Below, one piece after another: positions 1 through 8,071 of a DNA stretch of 64,000 nucleotides. A model generated the notes under the pieces. That model ran no database searches and had not been told where the DNA came from. It saw only the letters and a list, made by a program, of their open reading frames with translations. Numbering within the stretch: the first letter of the stretch is position 1; each line of letters opens with the position of its first letter. The stretch comes from Spirochaetales bacterium (GTDB lineage: Bacteria > Spirochaetota > Spirochaetia > JABMQR01), in the NCBI GenBank assembly GCA_018399255.1, contig JAGYPA010000011.1, positions 1-64,000 on the forward strand. Direction: 5' to 3'. Both the position numbers and the translations under genes were made by a program.

Positions 1-20
1 CTACAAGCCTTTGAATAATC

Positions 21-40
21 GTAAGCTTCATACCATCCCC
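21..40 (+). repeat. IS66 left terminal inverted repeat
   Basis: Twenty bases starting GTAAGCTTCATACC that are exactly reverse-complementary to 3059-3078. They mark the left end of the IS66 element. Confidence 0.9.
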
Positions 41-90
41 TCCTATCGCGAACGCCCAGGCCATGATTTAATTTCCTCATGGAGGCACCC

Positions 91-600
91 ATGGGGAAAG
101 TGAAAACCAAACCGTATGTAGCAAAGACTTTGACCAGTTATCGGAGATGGATTCTGCGAGCCTACAATAGCGAAAGCAAAGAGCTGAGCGATGCTGAATT
201 CTGCAAACAGCATCGAATAAAGGTGTATGAACTGAGGGTCTGGCAGGAGTTGGCTGGACAGGAACTGATGGGGAAGCTGCGGGAAATGGAAGCAGCAGAG
301 CAAGCCAGTGCTGAGCCGGCACGCCCGAAACGCAGCGAATCCAGGAGTATTGAAAAGCAGGGATCATCGAAAAAAAACGGTATTCCGAAGAGCAGCACAT
401 ACAGCAGGAAAGAGTTTCATGCAGAGTGTGCAAAGATTATTGAACTGACCGGTGGCGGACGCATGAACGATAGGATCAAGGGAAACGGATACCACATTCT
501 GTGTGAGCTTGCCCGATATCGCCTCTTGCAAAAGCTCGCCTCATTATCTTCAACGGAGCGTCATTATCGGCTGTTCACGAAGCTGCGAGGTCAGCTATGA
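91..600 (+). CDS. tnpA: IS66 accessory protein, TnpA position
   Basis: This is the first gene of the IS66 element, about 169 residues, basic and rich in Lys and Ser. Residues ~10-60 (SYRRWILRAYNSESKELSDAE begins the stretch) resemble a helix-turn-helix region of the kind seen in IS66 first genes. The middle is a charged linker and the C-terminus is helical. An ATG exists at 79, but the ATG at 91 has GGAGG five bases upstream, so 91 is preferred. The stop overlaps the start of the next gene by ATGA, which indicates translational coupling. Identification rests mainly on its position in the element. Its exact biochemical role in transposition is not established for the family. Confidence 0.7.
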   Translation: MGKVKTKPYVAKTLTSYRRWILRAYNSESKELSDAEFCKQHRIKVYELRVWQELAGQELMGKLREMEAAEQASAEPARPKRSESRSIEKQGSSKKNGIPKSSTYSRKEFHAECAKIIELTGGGRMNDRIKGNGYHILCELARYRLLQKLASLSSTERHYRLFTKLRGQL

Positions 601-983
601 GAGGGAGCTTCAGCGAGGTACTGCTTGAGAGCTTAGCAGACAGGCGTCTGTTCATAAAGCTGGGGACAACAAACGGGCGACTGGGGATAGATTCGCTCTC
701 AGCATATGCGATGGCAGTGAACTCGGCAGCTGTCCTTGATGGGGCAGTTTTTGCCTTCTGTACGAAGATGCGCAAACAGGTGCGATTACTGCTCTGGGAC
801 CACGGGGGGTATTGGCTGCTGACGAGGAAGGTTTACAGAGGCACGTTTGTTTGGCCGGAGAGCAGCAGCGATCAGGAATACATAGAGGGGTGTTACCGGC
901 AGTTACGGGTGCTGCTGCAGGATACCCGAAGCAGAAAACAAGCGGTGTTCCAGGTATGTGAAGAGCTGGAAAAACCTGTCTGA
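597..983 (+). CDS. tnpB: IS66 Orf2/TnpB accessory protein
   Basis: A 128-residue protein matching the IS66 Orf2 family (TnpB). Characteristic stretches are the N-terminal RLFIKLGTTNGRLGIDSL segment, the central FCTKMRKQVRLLLWDHGGYW block with its aromatic core, and VYRGTFVWPES. Family members are usually 110-130 residues, so this one is full length. It starts inside the stop of the upstream gene (ATGA), consistent with coupled expression. TnpB is needed for efficient IS66 transposition, but its molecular activity is unclear. Confidence 0.87.
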   Translation: MRGSFSEVLLESLADRRLFIKLGTTNGRLGIDSLSAYAMAVNSAAVLDGAVFAFCTKMRKQVRLLLWDHGGYWLLTRKVYRGTFVWPESSSDQEYIEGCYRQLRVLLQDTRSRKQAVFQVCEELEKPV

Positions 984-1065
984 AAAAGACAATAAATAAT
1001 TGTACAGTATATATATAATACTCTTTTTTCATTGACAAAAACCCTGGCATGTGCGATAATGATAC

Positions 1066-2988
1066 ATGAACCGAAGGAGAGAGAAAGACCAGGAAAAGAT
1101 AGCAGAACTGGAAGCGAGAATCGGTGCTTTGACAGCTGCATTGCAGAAAGAACACGCTGCGAAAGCCGCGGTTGAACGATCTGCTCAAACTGCTGAGAAA
1201 GCCCGCAAAGCAGCAGAAGCTGCACTGCAGCAAGCGATACGCGACAAGGTTGCAGCGGAGGATGATGTCCGCCGATTGCAGGCATTTGTGGCAACATTGA
1301 AAGAAAATCTTGACATAAAAGACCTCATGATCTGGGCGAAAAGCAGTGAAAAGCTTACCGATGCAGATCTGAAGAAACTGCGCAAAGAGCTTGCGAAAAC
1401 CGTGATGAATCCGGACAAAGTGGGTGATCAGGATATTGCTGAGGCAAGCGCGCCTGAAGAGGCACCACAGGCTGAAGAGAAACCGGTTATTACTCCTGCT
1501 CAGCAGAAGAAACGGCGTGGCCGGCAGCCGGGGGTGAGGACCTCCGGCAGGGACATGCAGTGTTTCAATCTGCTCTCTGATCATGTTGTGGTACAGGACT
1601 TGAGGCAGGAGTGCGAAGACCGCAGCTATGCCGAATCACTGGTGTTTGTCAAAGAAGAACAACGCCAGCAGCTTGATTTTGTCCGAGGACATTTTCGAAG
1701 CAGAGTCACAAAAACCTATATCTATCGAGACCAGGATAATCAACTGGTGTCCTTCAAGCAGAAACTGGCTCCCGACTTTGTCAAAGGCGGAAAGATGACC
1801 AATGGAGCTGCAGCAGCAGTCATTGTAGACAAAGTCATCTGGAGTCTGCCGCTGTACCGCCAGGCAAAACGGATAAATCTGATTGGCGGGGGAAAGCTGG
1901 TCAACGCACAGTTGCTCAACAGTTATTTCCTGCGCGCCGCCCACACCGTCACTTCTGTGTGGGAAGCCCTGCTGGGTTACATAAAAAGTCAACGGGCTAT
2001 CCATGGAGATGAAACCCGTCTGCTGGTAGTCAATGATACGCATACCGGGAACACTGCGGCAGAGCGGGGGAAAAATCTGGGATATGTCTGGGCGGTCTCC
2101 TATCAGGGAAAGCAGGCGCCTGCAGCATATTATACCTATTATGCAAGCCGGGAAGGGAAATGGGCCAAAGAACTCTACAAAGGCTGTAAGGGCCTGGCTC
2201 TTCAGGCAGATGGCTATGCTGTGTATGGTGCCGTAGTCAAAGATCTGAATGAGAGCGCTGCACAGCGTATTCGAGAGGAGTCGGGAGACGAAGAGGCTGA
2301 AGCATTCTTGCAGGATGTGAATCGATTGTTAGCAGAGGGGATTGTGCTGGTAGGATGCATCGCTCATGCAAGGCGGAAAATCCATACCTGTCTTGAAGGG
2401 GTGTATGCAGATCTGCCGGACAGTGAAGGATACGCCACCTGCAATACGATTCTCGGTCTTATCGGGTTATTGTATGACCTTGAACATGATTTGCGACCGA
2501 AGTATCGTTCGGGAGAGATCGATGAGCAGTTGTTCATTGATCTGCGGAAGAAAAAAGCCATTCCTATCGTGGAAAAGCTGAAAACGTATACTGAGGGTCG
2601 GTTGTCCGTTCATGAGCATGATCACAATCTCCAGAAGGCATTGAACTATCTGCTGAATCATATACATCTCATCCGTAACTATCTGGAGAGCAGTGAACTG
2701 ACCCCGGATAATAATTTTCAGGAGTCATTGATTCGCACCATAGCCATCACCAGAAAAAACAGTTTATTTGCATCATCGCATGAGGGAGCCCTTGCCTGGA
2801 CAAAGCTGCTGAGTTTACTGCAGACGGCAATCTTGAATGAAGTGGATCCTACCCTTTATTTGAAATACCTTCTTGATCAGATTACTACCCTCATGGAATC
2901 TGATATTGCAGACAAAGACGTTGACTGGAGTATTTACTTTCCGTGGAACATTGACAAGCAAACTCTGGAAACTGTTTGGGATCAATGA
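1066..2988 (+). CDS. tnpC: IS66-family DDE transposase, TnpC
   Basis: The catalytic transposase of the IS66 element, 640 residues. The N-terminal ~110 residues are a coiled-coil of Glu/Ala/Lys heptads. A charged Pro-rich linker around residue 145 leads into the DNA-binding region. Catalytic acidic residues are recognisable: Asp in IHGDETRLLVV (~313), Asp in LQADGYAVYG (~381), and Glu in NNFQESLIR followed by ITRKNSLF (~552), which matches the NNxxERxxRP...RKN signature with Ser in place of the usual Arg. No frameshift or stop interrupts it. It lies 82 bp after the accessory genes and ends 70 bp before the right inverted repeat. Confidence 0.95.
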   Translation: MNRRREKDQEKIAELEARIGALTAALQKEHAAKAAVERSAQTAEKARKAAEAALQQAIRDKVAAEDDVRRLQAFVATLKENLDIKDLMIWAKSSEKLTDADLKKLRKELAKTVMNPDKVGDQDIAEASAPEEAPQAEEKPVITPAQQKKRRGRQPGVRTSGRDMQCFNLLSDHVVVQDLRQECEDRSYAESLVFVKEEQRQQLDFVRGHFRSRVTKTYIYRDQDNQLVSFKQKLAPDFVKGGKMTNGAAAAVIVDKVIWSLPLYRQAKRINLIGGGKLVNAQLLNSYFLRAAHTVTSVWEALLGYIKSQRAIHGDETRLLVVNDTHTGNTAAERGKNLGYVWAVSYQGKQAPAAYYTYYASREGKWAKELYKGCKGLALQADGYAVYGAVVKDLNESAAQRIREESGDEEAEAFLQDVNRLLAEGIVLVGCIAHARRKIHTCLEGVYADLPDSEGYATCNTILGLIGLLYDLEHDLRPKYRSGEIDEQLFIDLRKKKAIPIVEKLKTYTEGRLSVHEHDHNLQKALNYLLNHIHLIRNYLESSELTPDNNFQESLIRTIAITRKNSLFASSHEGALAWTKLLSLLQTAILNEVDPTLYLKYLLDQITTLMESDIADKDVDWSIYFPWNIDKQTLETVWDQ

Positions 2989-3058
2989 TCATCCGTGTTG
3001 TTGACTTTTTCGTCCCCATTACCTGCTATTGCTCAGCCAACAGTGGTAATGTGGCTAC

Positions 3059-3078
3059 GGGGATGGTATGAAGCTTAC
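3059..3078 (+). repeat. IS66 right terminal inverted repeat
   Basis: Exact reverse complement of 21-40, ending in CTTAC. It defines the right end of the element. The next eight bases do not duplicate the left flank. Confidence 0.9.
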
Positions 3079-3146
3079 TTTTGCAGCGACTTTAATACAT
3101 AAACATATAATTACATTATCATAAACAAAATAACTATCGAAAACCA

Positions 3147-3182
3147 CTCTTATATGTAGTAAAACATTAGTACATATAAGAG
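3147..3182 (+). promoter_or_regulatory. Hairpin abutting the transposase start
   Basis: CTCTTATATGTA at 3147-3158 is perfectly complementary to TACATATAAGAG at 3171-3182, with a 12-nt loop. The right arm contains the AAGAG ribosome-binding bases and ends exactly at the GTG start. Any transcript reading in from outside would fold and hide the ribosome site. Such sequestering hairpins are known in IS10, IS50 and IS200. Alternatively this could be a left-end palindrome of the element. Confidence 0.6.
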
Positions 3183-4775
3183 GTGGGTATGGGAAGAAGA
3201 AAACGTTCTGACGGCAAAAAACTGATTACCCTTTTTGTGAATGGCAAGTATCGGTATGCAGTATTTCAGGATACCGTACTGAATCCGAAAACCGGGAAGT
3301 ACACACATCCCAAAACAATCTACGGGTCAGTTGATGAAGAGCTTCGCTTTACTCCCAATGCCCGGTATTTAACCCTCAGTGAAGCTGAACGGAAGATGTT
3401 GCTATTCCCTGCCACCTGGAGTATTGATACCGTACCGGCTACAGCTCCCGTCAAGAGTACCAGAGGACGACCTTCTCATCCGGGCCCTTCAACAAGCAAG
3501 TTATACGGTGCAGGATTCTTTTGCGAACAAGTAGCTCGCTCCTGCGGATTGACTGATGATCTGCAGAGAATATTTGGCGAAGAACGAGCTGCAGAAATCC
3601 TCTCACTTGCCTATTATCTTATGCTCCATGACGATTGCTATAACCATCTTGAATCATGGCAGCGGGTGGAATGGTATCCCTGCACGAAAGTGCTTACCCC
3701 TTCATCAGTTACTCGCATTACCCAGACAATCAGTGAAGACGATAAACAATCACTGTTTGCCTTGAGGAAAAGACGGATAGTCAATGAATCCTGGTGTGGT
3801 ATCGACAGCACCAGCTATTCATACTATGGACATAACCTTGCTGAGAGCAGGTTTGGGTACAACAAGGAGCATGACAAGCTCCCGCAGGTGAATCAACTGG
3901 TCATCTATGATATGACCGGAAGTATGCCAGTCTATTACCGTCGGATGCCGGGTAATATTCCAGATACCCGAACCCTGCGTACGACAATCAAAAAGCTTGA
4001 GCTTGCCGGATTCCCAAAAGCTCAGCTGGTACTGGATCGTGGCTACCTTTCCGCAGAAGGAGTAGAGCTGCTGGTCAAGAAACAGGTCAGTTTTATCATG
4101 ATGGCCAAGACAAGCAACAAGCAAATACGGGAGATCATTCTCTCATTGGATATCAATGAGTTGTGTCTTCCGAAAAACTGGATCCCTGAGCATGGCAGGT
4201 ACGGCATAGAGTCTACGTTTCCCTTTTCCGTTACGGTCAAGGGAGAAAAGCGGGATGTAGCCCCCTTACGGTTATGCATCTTCTTTGATGCTGAACGGCA
4301 GGGTGCTGACCGTAAGAAACTGGCTCAGGATATGCGTGAGGTTGCTGAGAGCCTTGATGCGATCATTGAAGAGGAGACGGTTCTTGATGACCGAACCGTG
4401 AAAAAGCTCAAGAAGTTTTATACACTCACGATTGATGAGAAGAAGCATACCCTTCTTGCCTATACACCGGATGAAAAGAAGATGCATGCCTTCTGGGCGC
4501 TCTCCGGATTCCAGGCAATCATCTGCTCGCGCGTTACACAGAAGGCGTATTCACTTTCTGCTGTTCTTGATCGCTATGACATGAGAGATGAGCAGGAGAA
4601 GTGTTTTATGTTCATCAAGAGCGAGCAGCAAGGCAGGCGATTGAGAACAAGTACCGAACTGAGCAATTTATGCATCTTCATACAGTTCCTTGCGCTCACG
4701 CTAAATTCTGCCATCTACCGTGTGTATAATTCCAATAATGCACTGAAGAAATACTTCCAACCCGAAAGCATATGA
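3183..4775 (+). CDS. IS1634/IS4-superfamily DDE transposase
   Basis: A 530-residue transposase of the IS4 superfamily, most like the IS1634 group. The first catalytic Asp is in WCGIDSTSYSYYG (~residue 206), followed by the typical GYNKEHDKLPQVNQLVIYD block. The second Asp is in LVLDRGYLS (~282). The Glu is in the YDMRDEQEKCF signature (Y-x2-R-x3-E pattern, ~465). The start is GTG at 3183, with an in-frame ATG at 3189; the ribosome site lies inside the hairpin just upstream. I could not identify terminal inverted repeats, so only the gene is annotated. It begins ~105 bp beyond the IS66 right end. Confidence 0.88.
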   Translation: MGMGRRKRSDGKKLITLFVNGKYRYAVFQDTVLNPKTGKYTHPKTIYGSVDEELRFTPNARYLTLSEAERKMLLFPATWSIDTVPATAPVKSTRGRPSHPGPSTSKLYGAGFFCEQVARSCGLTDDLQRIFGEERAAEILSLAYYLMLHDDCYNHLESWQRVEWYPCTKVLTPSSVTRITQTISEDDKQSLFALRKRRIVNESWCGIDSTSYSYYGHNLAESRFGYNKEHDKLPQVNQLVIYDMTGSMPVYYRRMPGNIPDTRTLRTTIKKLELAGFPKAQLVLDRGYLSAEGVELLVKKQVSFIMMAKTSNKQIREIILSLDINELCLPKNWIPEHGRYGIESTFPFSVTVKGEKRDVAPLRLCIFFDAERQGADRKKLAQDMREVAESLDAIIEEETVLDDRTVKKLKKFYTLTIDEKKHTLLAYTPDEKKMHAFWALSGFQAIICSRVTQKAYSLSAVLDRYDMRDEQEKCFMFIKSEQQGRRLRTSTELSNLCIFIQFLALTLNSAIYRVYNSNNALKKYFQPESI

Positions 4776-4785
4776 TTGAGGAGAC

Positions 4786-4941
4786 ATGAGCATCCGACTC
4801 ATAGAACATCTGAAGAAAGCGAAGATCATCACCGAATTTGTGGGTAAGTTAGTTGATATTTGTGTGATGCTTCCTGGTTTGAAATCCCTGTCGGCTGCAG
4901 GCCTTCTTCAAGACCAGTACGAAAGCAAAACCTGGTTCTAA
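4786..4941 (+). CDS. Small ORF of unknown function, 51 aa
   Basis: An ATG preceded by TTGAGGAG with good spacing opens a 51-residue frame beginning MSIRLIEHLKKAKIIT. The protein is amphipathic and Lys-rich at the start, then hydrophobic, ending KTWF. No family is recognised. It follows the transposase stop by 10 bp and could be an IS passenger, or the 5' end of a host gene cut off by the insertion or by decay. The ribosome site makes translation plausible. Confidence 0.35.
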   Translation: MSIRLIEHLKKAKIITEFVGKLVDICVMLPGLKSLSAAGLLQDQYESKTWF

Positions 4942-5178
4942 ACATGTACTAAAATTAGCTGCAAAACTCAGAACAAGAGGAGCTGAGTCGCTGGGTAACG
5001 GTGCTGGTGGGAGAGAAAATCCCGTATTGAGCTGGTCATCAGGGAATTCGAGAAACAGCAGAAGGGATGAAATCCAGCATTTGATACGCATTTGCACACA
5101 CAGTTCCGGCTCTGAGCAGCATGAGCGTTCTTTCCTGAACCATATGCGTGATAAGGTTTCTATTTCATAGGGGTGTTT
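4942..5178. other. No recognisable gene
   Basis: Both strands carry only short frames without family resemblance. Given the decayed gene immediately downstream, this is probably residue of a former gene, but nothing identifiable remains. Confidence 0.4.
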
Positions 5179-5652
5179 ATGACAACAATAATAACAATGT
5201 ATAGTCTGGTAGCTATAGGGACTGGCTATATCAATCTTCAAGGACAGAAAAAACCAAGAAGGCGTTTGTGGTTGCGGGCAAGGGGATATTTTTGTGGCCG
5301 CTTCGAGTCTGATTGTGATGCTCGGAGTTGTCGGGCTTATTCTCGGTCTGCTTACACCTCAAAAATTTCCAGTCTTATCGGAGCTGAGGCGGGTTTTACA
5401 GCACCAGACTGCAGCGGTGATCGGAGCCTCACGCTTATTCCGTCTTTGGTGGCTTTTCCTCTTGCCGGATCGTTGTTGCGGGCGAGCGCTACGGTAATGA
5501 CCATATCAGCTTTCATTACCACCCTGGTCATGGTCGGGGTCGTGACTGCTCCTATGGAGATGAAGATTCTCGGCAGACGGTCACCTGATGAGAAACGGCT
5601 TCGGGTTCATATCTGCCCTGCTTATTGCAGCTGTTATGGGGGTGATTCTATG
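5179..5652 (+). pseudogene. YraQ/DUF318-type permease, first half, frameshifted
   Basis: The remains of a ~160-residue half-size permease read in alternating frames. The frame from ATG 5179 gives TTIITMYSLVAIGTG. A second frame gives ASSLIVMLGVVGLILGLLTP. Back in the first frame are SSLIGAEAGFTA and LTLIPSLVAFPLAG, then TISAFITTLVMVGVV. A third frame gives LMRNGFGFISALLIAAVM and stops at 5650-5652. This order matches the N-terminal subunit of the split YraQ-type permeases found near arsenic and redox-metal genes. At least three indels disrupt it. Its restored stop overlaps the next relic by ATGA, the expected arrangement for the intact pair. It is a relative of the intact permease at 6883. 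Confidence 0.75.
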
Positions 5653-6111
5653 AGCGGGTCACTCAGAAAGCTTCTGGTCCCCGCGGCTATGGTTCTTGTG
5701 TATATCGGTCTGTTCATCTGGCTACCGACCGCACAGCAGTCATCCCGGGTTGTATGGGACTATCACCGAGATGGTCCTGGATTCTGCCGCCTGTTTTTCT
5801 CTCTGATGGGACTGATGGATGTATGGCTTCCCAAGGATAAAATCCAGAAATGGCTGGGAAACGGTTCAGGCATGGGGTAAAGGCGGTTCTTTCAATAATT
5901 TTGTACGCTGCCTACCGGTCCGCTGTACGTGGCTTTTCCCATGGCTGCGACTCTGATCAGAAAAGGGGGCAAGCATCACGAATATTGTTCTGTTTCTCGG
6001 TTCCTGGGCTGCTCTGAAGATTCCGCAGCTGATGGTGGAGATCAAAGCCGCATTTTCAAGCCGCCGCCTGTTATCCTATACACTGGTTGCTCTAGCTGTC
6101 AGCAGGTCTAA
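5649..6111 (+). pseudogene. YraQ/DUF318-type permease, second half, frameshifted
   Basis: The partner subunit of the preceding relic. It opens with MSGSLRKLLVPAAMVLVYIG and shows the family block LMGLMDVWLPKDKIQKWLG near the middle. After a frameshift at ~5880 it continues as GPLYVAFPMAATLIRKG. After another it gives ITNIVLFLGSWAALKIPQL and MVEIKAAFSSRRLLSYTLV. These are the equivalents of the GPLYAAFP and GAWSTTKIP motifs of intact members. Three or more frameshifts make it non-functional unless the sequence has errors. It is very likely dead, because its partner is damaged as well. Confidence 0.75.
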
Positions 6112-6570
6112 TCATGAAACATTCTTCTCGACAGGATGCCTGACAAGGGACTTCCGAACGATTCTGATGCCGTCCCCGTTCAGGCAACAGCAGGAACGAT
6201 GCCTGCAGATCATGCGCAAGGGGAGGAAGGGAGAGTCACATAGGGATTCAGGCAATCGGTAAAACGAGAAAGGTGCCGTTCCCGGTTCTAGCCGGGGAAC
6301 AGGCGCATCAGACCCTTTTCAGTTTGAGTTCATGACCGCAGAACCATTCCTTACGACATGCTGAAAAAAAATCGTTGCTGGGAAGTCCTGTTGCAGAGTC
6401 TACTACGACGCCCATGGATAAAACATGGTATCGGGAAGTTCTTCCGTTTCTGTCATGTCATCAATCCAGCCAAGTTCATACTGGTCCGGCTGATAGAGGT
6501 GACCGCAAAGAAAAAGACATGAAGGGTGAAACTGTTGCTGACTGATGATGGAGGCAGACAACATGCACTT
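6112..6570. other. Intergenic, possible short relic
   Basis: No recognised gene. A 54-codon frame at 6358-6522 (starts MLKKNRCWEVLLQ, basic) is open but has no clear ribosome site and no family resemblance. The stretch lies between the dead permease pair and the first hairpin-array repeat and probably holds decayed sequence. Confidence 0.4.
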
Positions 6571-6744
6571 CCCAGGGCAAGCCCTGGACCTAGGAGGCTT
6601 CGCCTCCTTTGCCGCCCCAAGGGGCGGGGTTTGTTACTAAGGCAAGTGGAAACTTGCCCGCGATCCCAGCACGGCCAATTCGCAGAATTGGCTTGTCGGG
6701 AATGGAACCATCTAAATGGTTCCGCTCCTCTCGCTTCGTTTGGG
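6571..6744 (-). repeat. Hairpin-array element, copy 1
   Basis: A 174-bp member of a family with copies at 8267 and 12078. On the minus strand it runs from CCCAAACGAAGCGAGAGGAG to CCAGGGCTTGCCCTGGG. In between are conserved blocks separated by perfect small hairpins: GGAACCAT/ATGGTTCC, CCAATTC/GAATTGG, GGCAAGT/ACTTGCC, GGAGGC-TTC-GCCTCC and CCAGGGC/GCCCTGG. Stem sequences differ from the other copies but remain paired. It lies between the dead permease pair and the 3' end of the intact permease. Confidence 0.8.
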
Positions 6745-6882
6745 AATCATGTGCAATCTGGAAAAAGCCCAGCAAGTATTAACCTGTTTTGGTTAAACAA
6801 TTAGTTATAATGCTTTGGACCATAACCTCCTCATTCATGTCAGCAGCATAATATTGCGTGTATCGTGTACTTTTCCAAACTC

Positions 6883-8067
6883 CTACACAATGGTTCCGAA
6901 TACCCAACCGGCCGTAGTTGAAAGAATAACCACAAGAAAGACATATACGGCAGTTTTCTTGAAGCCTAACTCACCACCGATAACCAGCATGGAAGGCAGT
7001 GACAAGGAAGGTCCGGCCAGCAGCAGGGCTAAAGCCGGTCCCTGGCCCATACCTGCACCGAGGAGACCTTGAACAATGGGTATTTCCGTAAGGGTAGCAA
7101 AATACATAAACGCACCCGAAATGGCAGCAAAAAAATTAGCAAAAAGCGAATTTCCCCCCACCAAACTCTCAACCCATCGAGTTGGGATTAACGCCTCATG
7201 CCCGGGTCGACCGAGTAAAAAACCCGCTGCAAGCACACCGCCAAACAGCAAAGGAAGGATCTGCAGCGCAAAATCTCTGGTAGCCCCTCCCCATTCAACC
7301 AGGTCATCTTTTGTAAACCAGCGAATGAGGGCATAGAGCAGCATCAGAGCGAATGCGCCGGTAATCCAGTACTTCGCCCGATGGATAAAATCCCATAACG
7401 AGCTTGCGCCGCTGGAGGGAGCCCAATTGAGAAAAACCAGAATACCGATCATGGAAAGCATGAACAGGAGCATCTGTCCTAAAGATCTCGCCTCTGGTCC
7501 GCCCATATTCTGGAATAGCCGCTCATCTGCAAGGCGCTTTTCATCTTCATTATGGAAAACAGCCTGCATAGTGAAACCAATAACAAAGGCAAATACAATC
7601 GAGACTATCATGCGGGTGGCACCAAGCTGCCATCCAAAGACCTTATAGGAAAGCACTATCGCGAGAATATTTACAGCAGGCCCGGAGTAGAGGAAGGCTG
7701 CAGCGGGACCTAACCCGGCTCCCTTTTTATAAATACCCTTGAACAGAGGCAGAACCGTGCATGAGCATACAGCAAGGATTGCTCCGGATACGGAAGCTAC
7801 CGAGTAGGCAACAATCTTATTTGCCTTGGGCCCCAAATACTTCATCACTGCCTGCTGATTGAGGAACACGACGATAGCCCCGGCTATGAACATAGCCGGG
7901 ACCACGCATAACAGCACATGTTCGTGGGCGTAGTCGGCAAGCATAAGAAATGCTTCTTGTATGGCTCCTGCTACCCGCGGATGGGTAAACGGAATAAAGA
8001 AAACCGCCAGGAATATTCCTGCAACAACCAGCAGCTTCTTGTTCGGTGTAAACTCTTTGGCTGCCAT
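6883..8067 (-). CDS. YraQ/ArsP-type permease
   Basis: A 394-residue membrane protein of the ArsP_1/DUF318 family. It has ten or so hydrophobic segments arranged as two similar halves around a charged cytoplasmic loop (~residues 175-200). The hallmark CSC motif is present in ILAVCSCTVLPLF (Cys101 and Cys103), followed by GIYKKGAGLGPA and AFLYSGPAVN. Characterised ArsP members export trivalent organoarsenicals; others with the same motif have unknown metal or thiol-related substrates. It ends a minus-strand operon: thioredoxin-like protein, DGC protein, then this gene 4 bp after the DGC stop. An ArsR-family gene is divergently transcribed upstream. The substrate is inferred to be a thiophilic metal or metalloid. 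Confidence 0.85.
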   Translation of the reverse strand: MAAKEFTPNKKLLVVAGIFLAVFFIPFTHPRVAGAIQEAFLMLADYAHEHVLLCVVPAMFIAGAIVVFLNQQAVMKYLGPKANKIVAYSVASVSGAILAVCSCTVLPLFKGIYKKGAGLGPAAAFLYSGPAVNILAIVLSYKVFGWQLGATRMIVSIVFAFVIGFTMQAVFHNEDEKRLADERLFQNMGGPEARSLGQMLLFMLSMIGILVFLNWAPSSGASSLWDFIHRAKYWITGAFALMLLYALIRWFTKDDLVEWGGATRDFALQILPLLFGGVLAAGFLLGRPGHEALIPTRWVESLVGGNSLFANFFAAISGAFMYFATLTEIPIVQGLLGAGMGQGPALALLLAGPSLSLPSMLVIGGELGFKKTAVYVFLVVILSTTAGWVFGTIV

Positions 8068-8071
8068 TACT

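Larger units (their letters stand above)
21..3078 (+). mobile_element. IS66-family insertion sequence, complete
   Basis: A 3.06-kb element with the standard IS66 order of two small accessory genes followed by the long DDE transposase. It is bounded by a perfect 20-bp inverted repeat: GTAAGCTTCATACCATCCCC at 21-40 and its exact reverse complement at 3059-3078, and the GTAA tips match the usual IS66 terminus. IS66 elements normally make 8-bp target duplications, but the flanks here (GAATAATC at 13-20 and TTTTGCAG at 3079-3086) do not match. All three genes are open, so the element could still be mobile. The missing duplication suggests recombination between copies or rearrangement on one side, perhaps linked to the neighbouring transposase at 3183. 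Confidence 0.88.

Noticed and set aside
652-1584. 310-codon minus-strand frame opposite the IS66 genes
   Set aside because: It is antisense to well-identified IS66 genes and Cys/Ser/Leu-rich without recognisable domains, so it is a shadow.
4786-4941. 51-codon frame as an IS1634 accessory gene
   Set aside because: It has a ribosome site, but I know of no such accessory gene in the family, so it was left as unknown.
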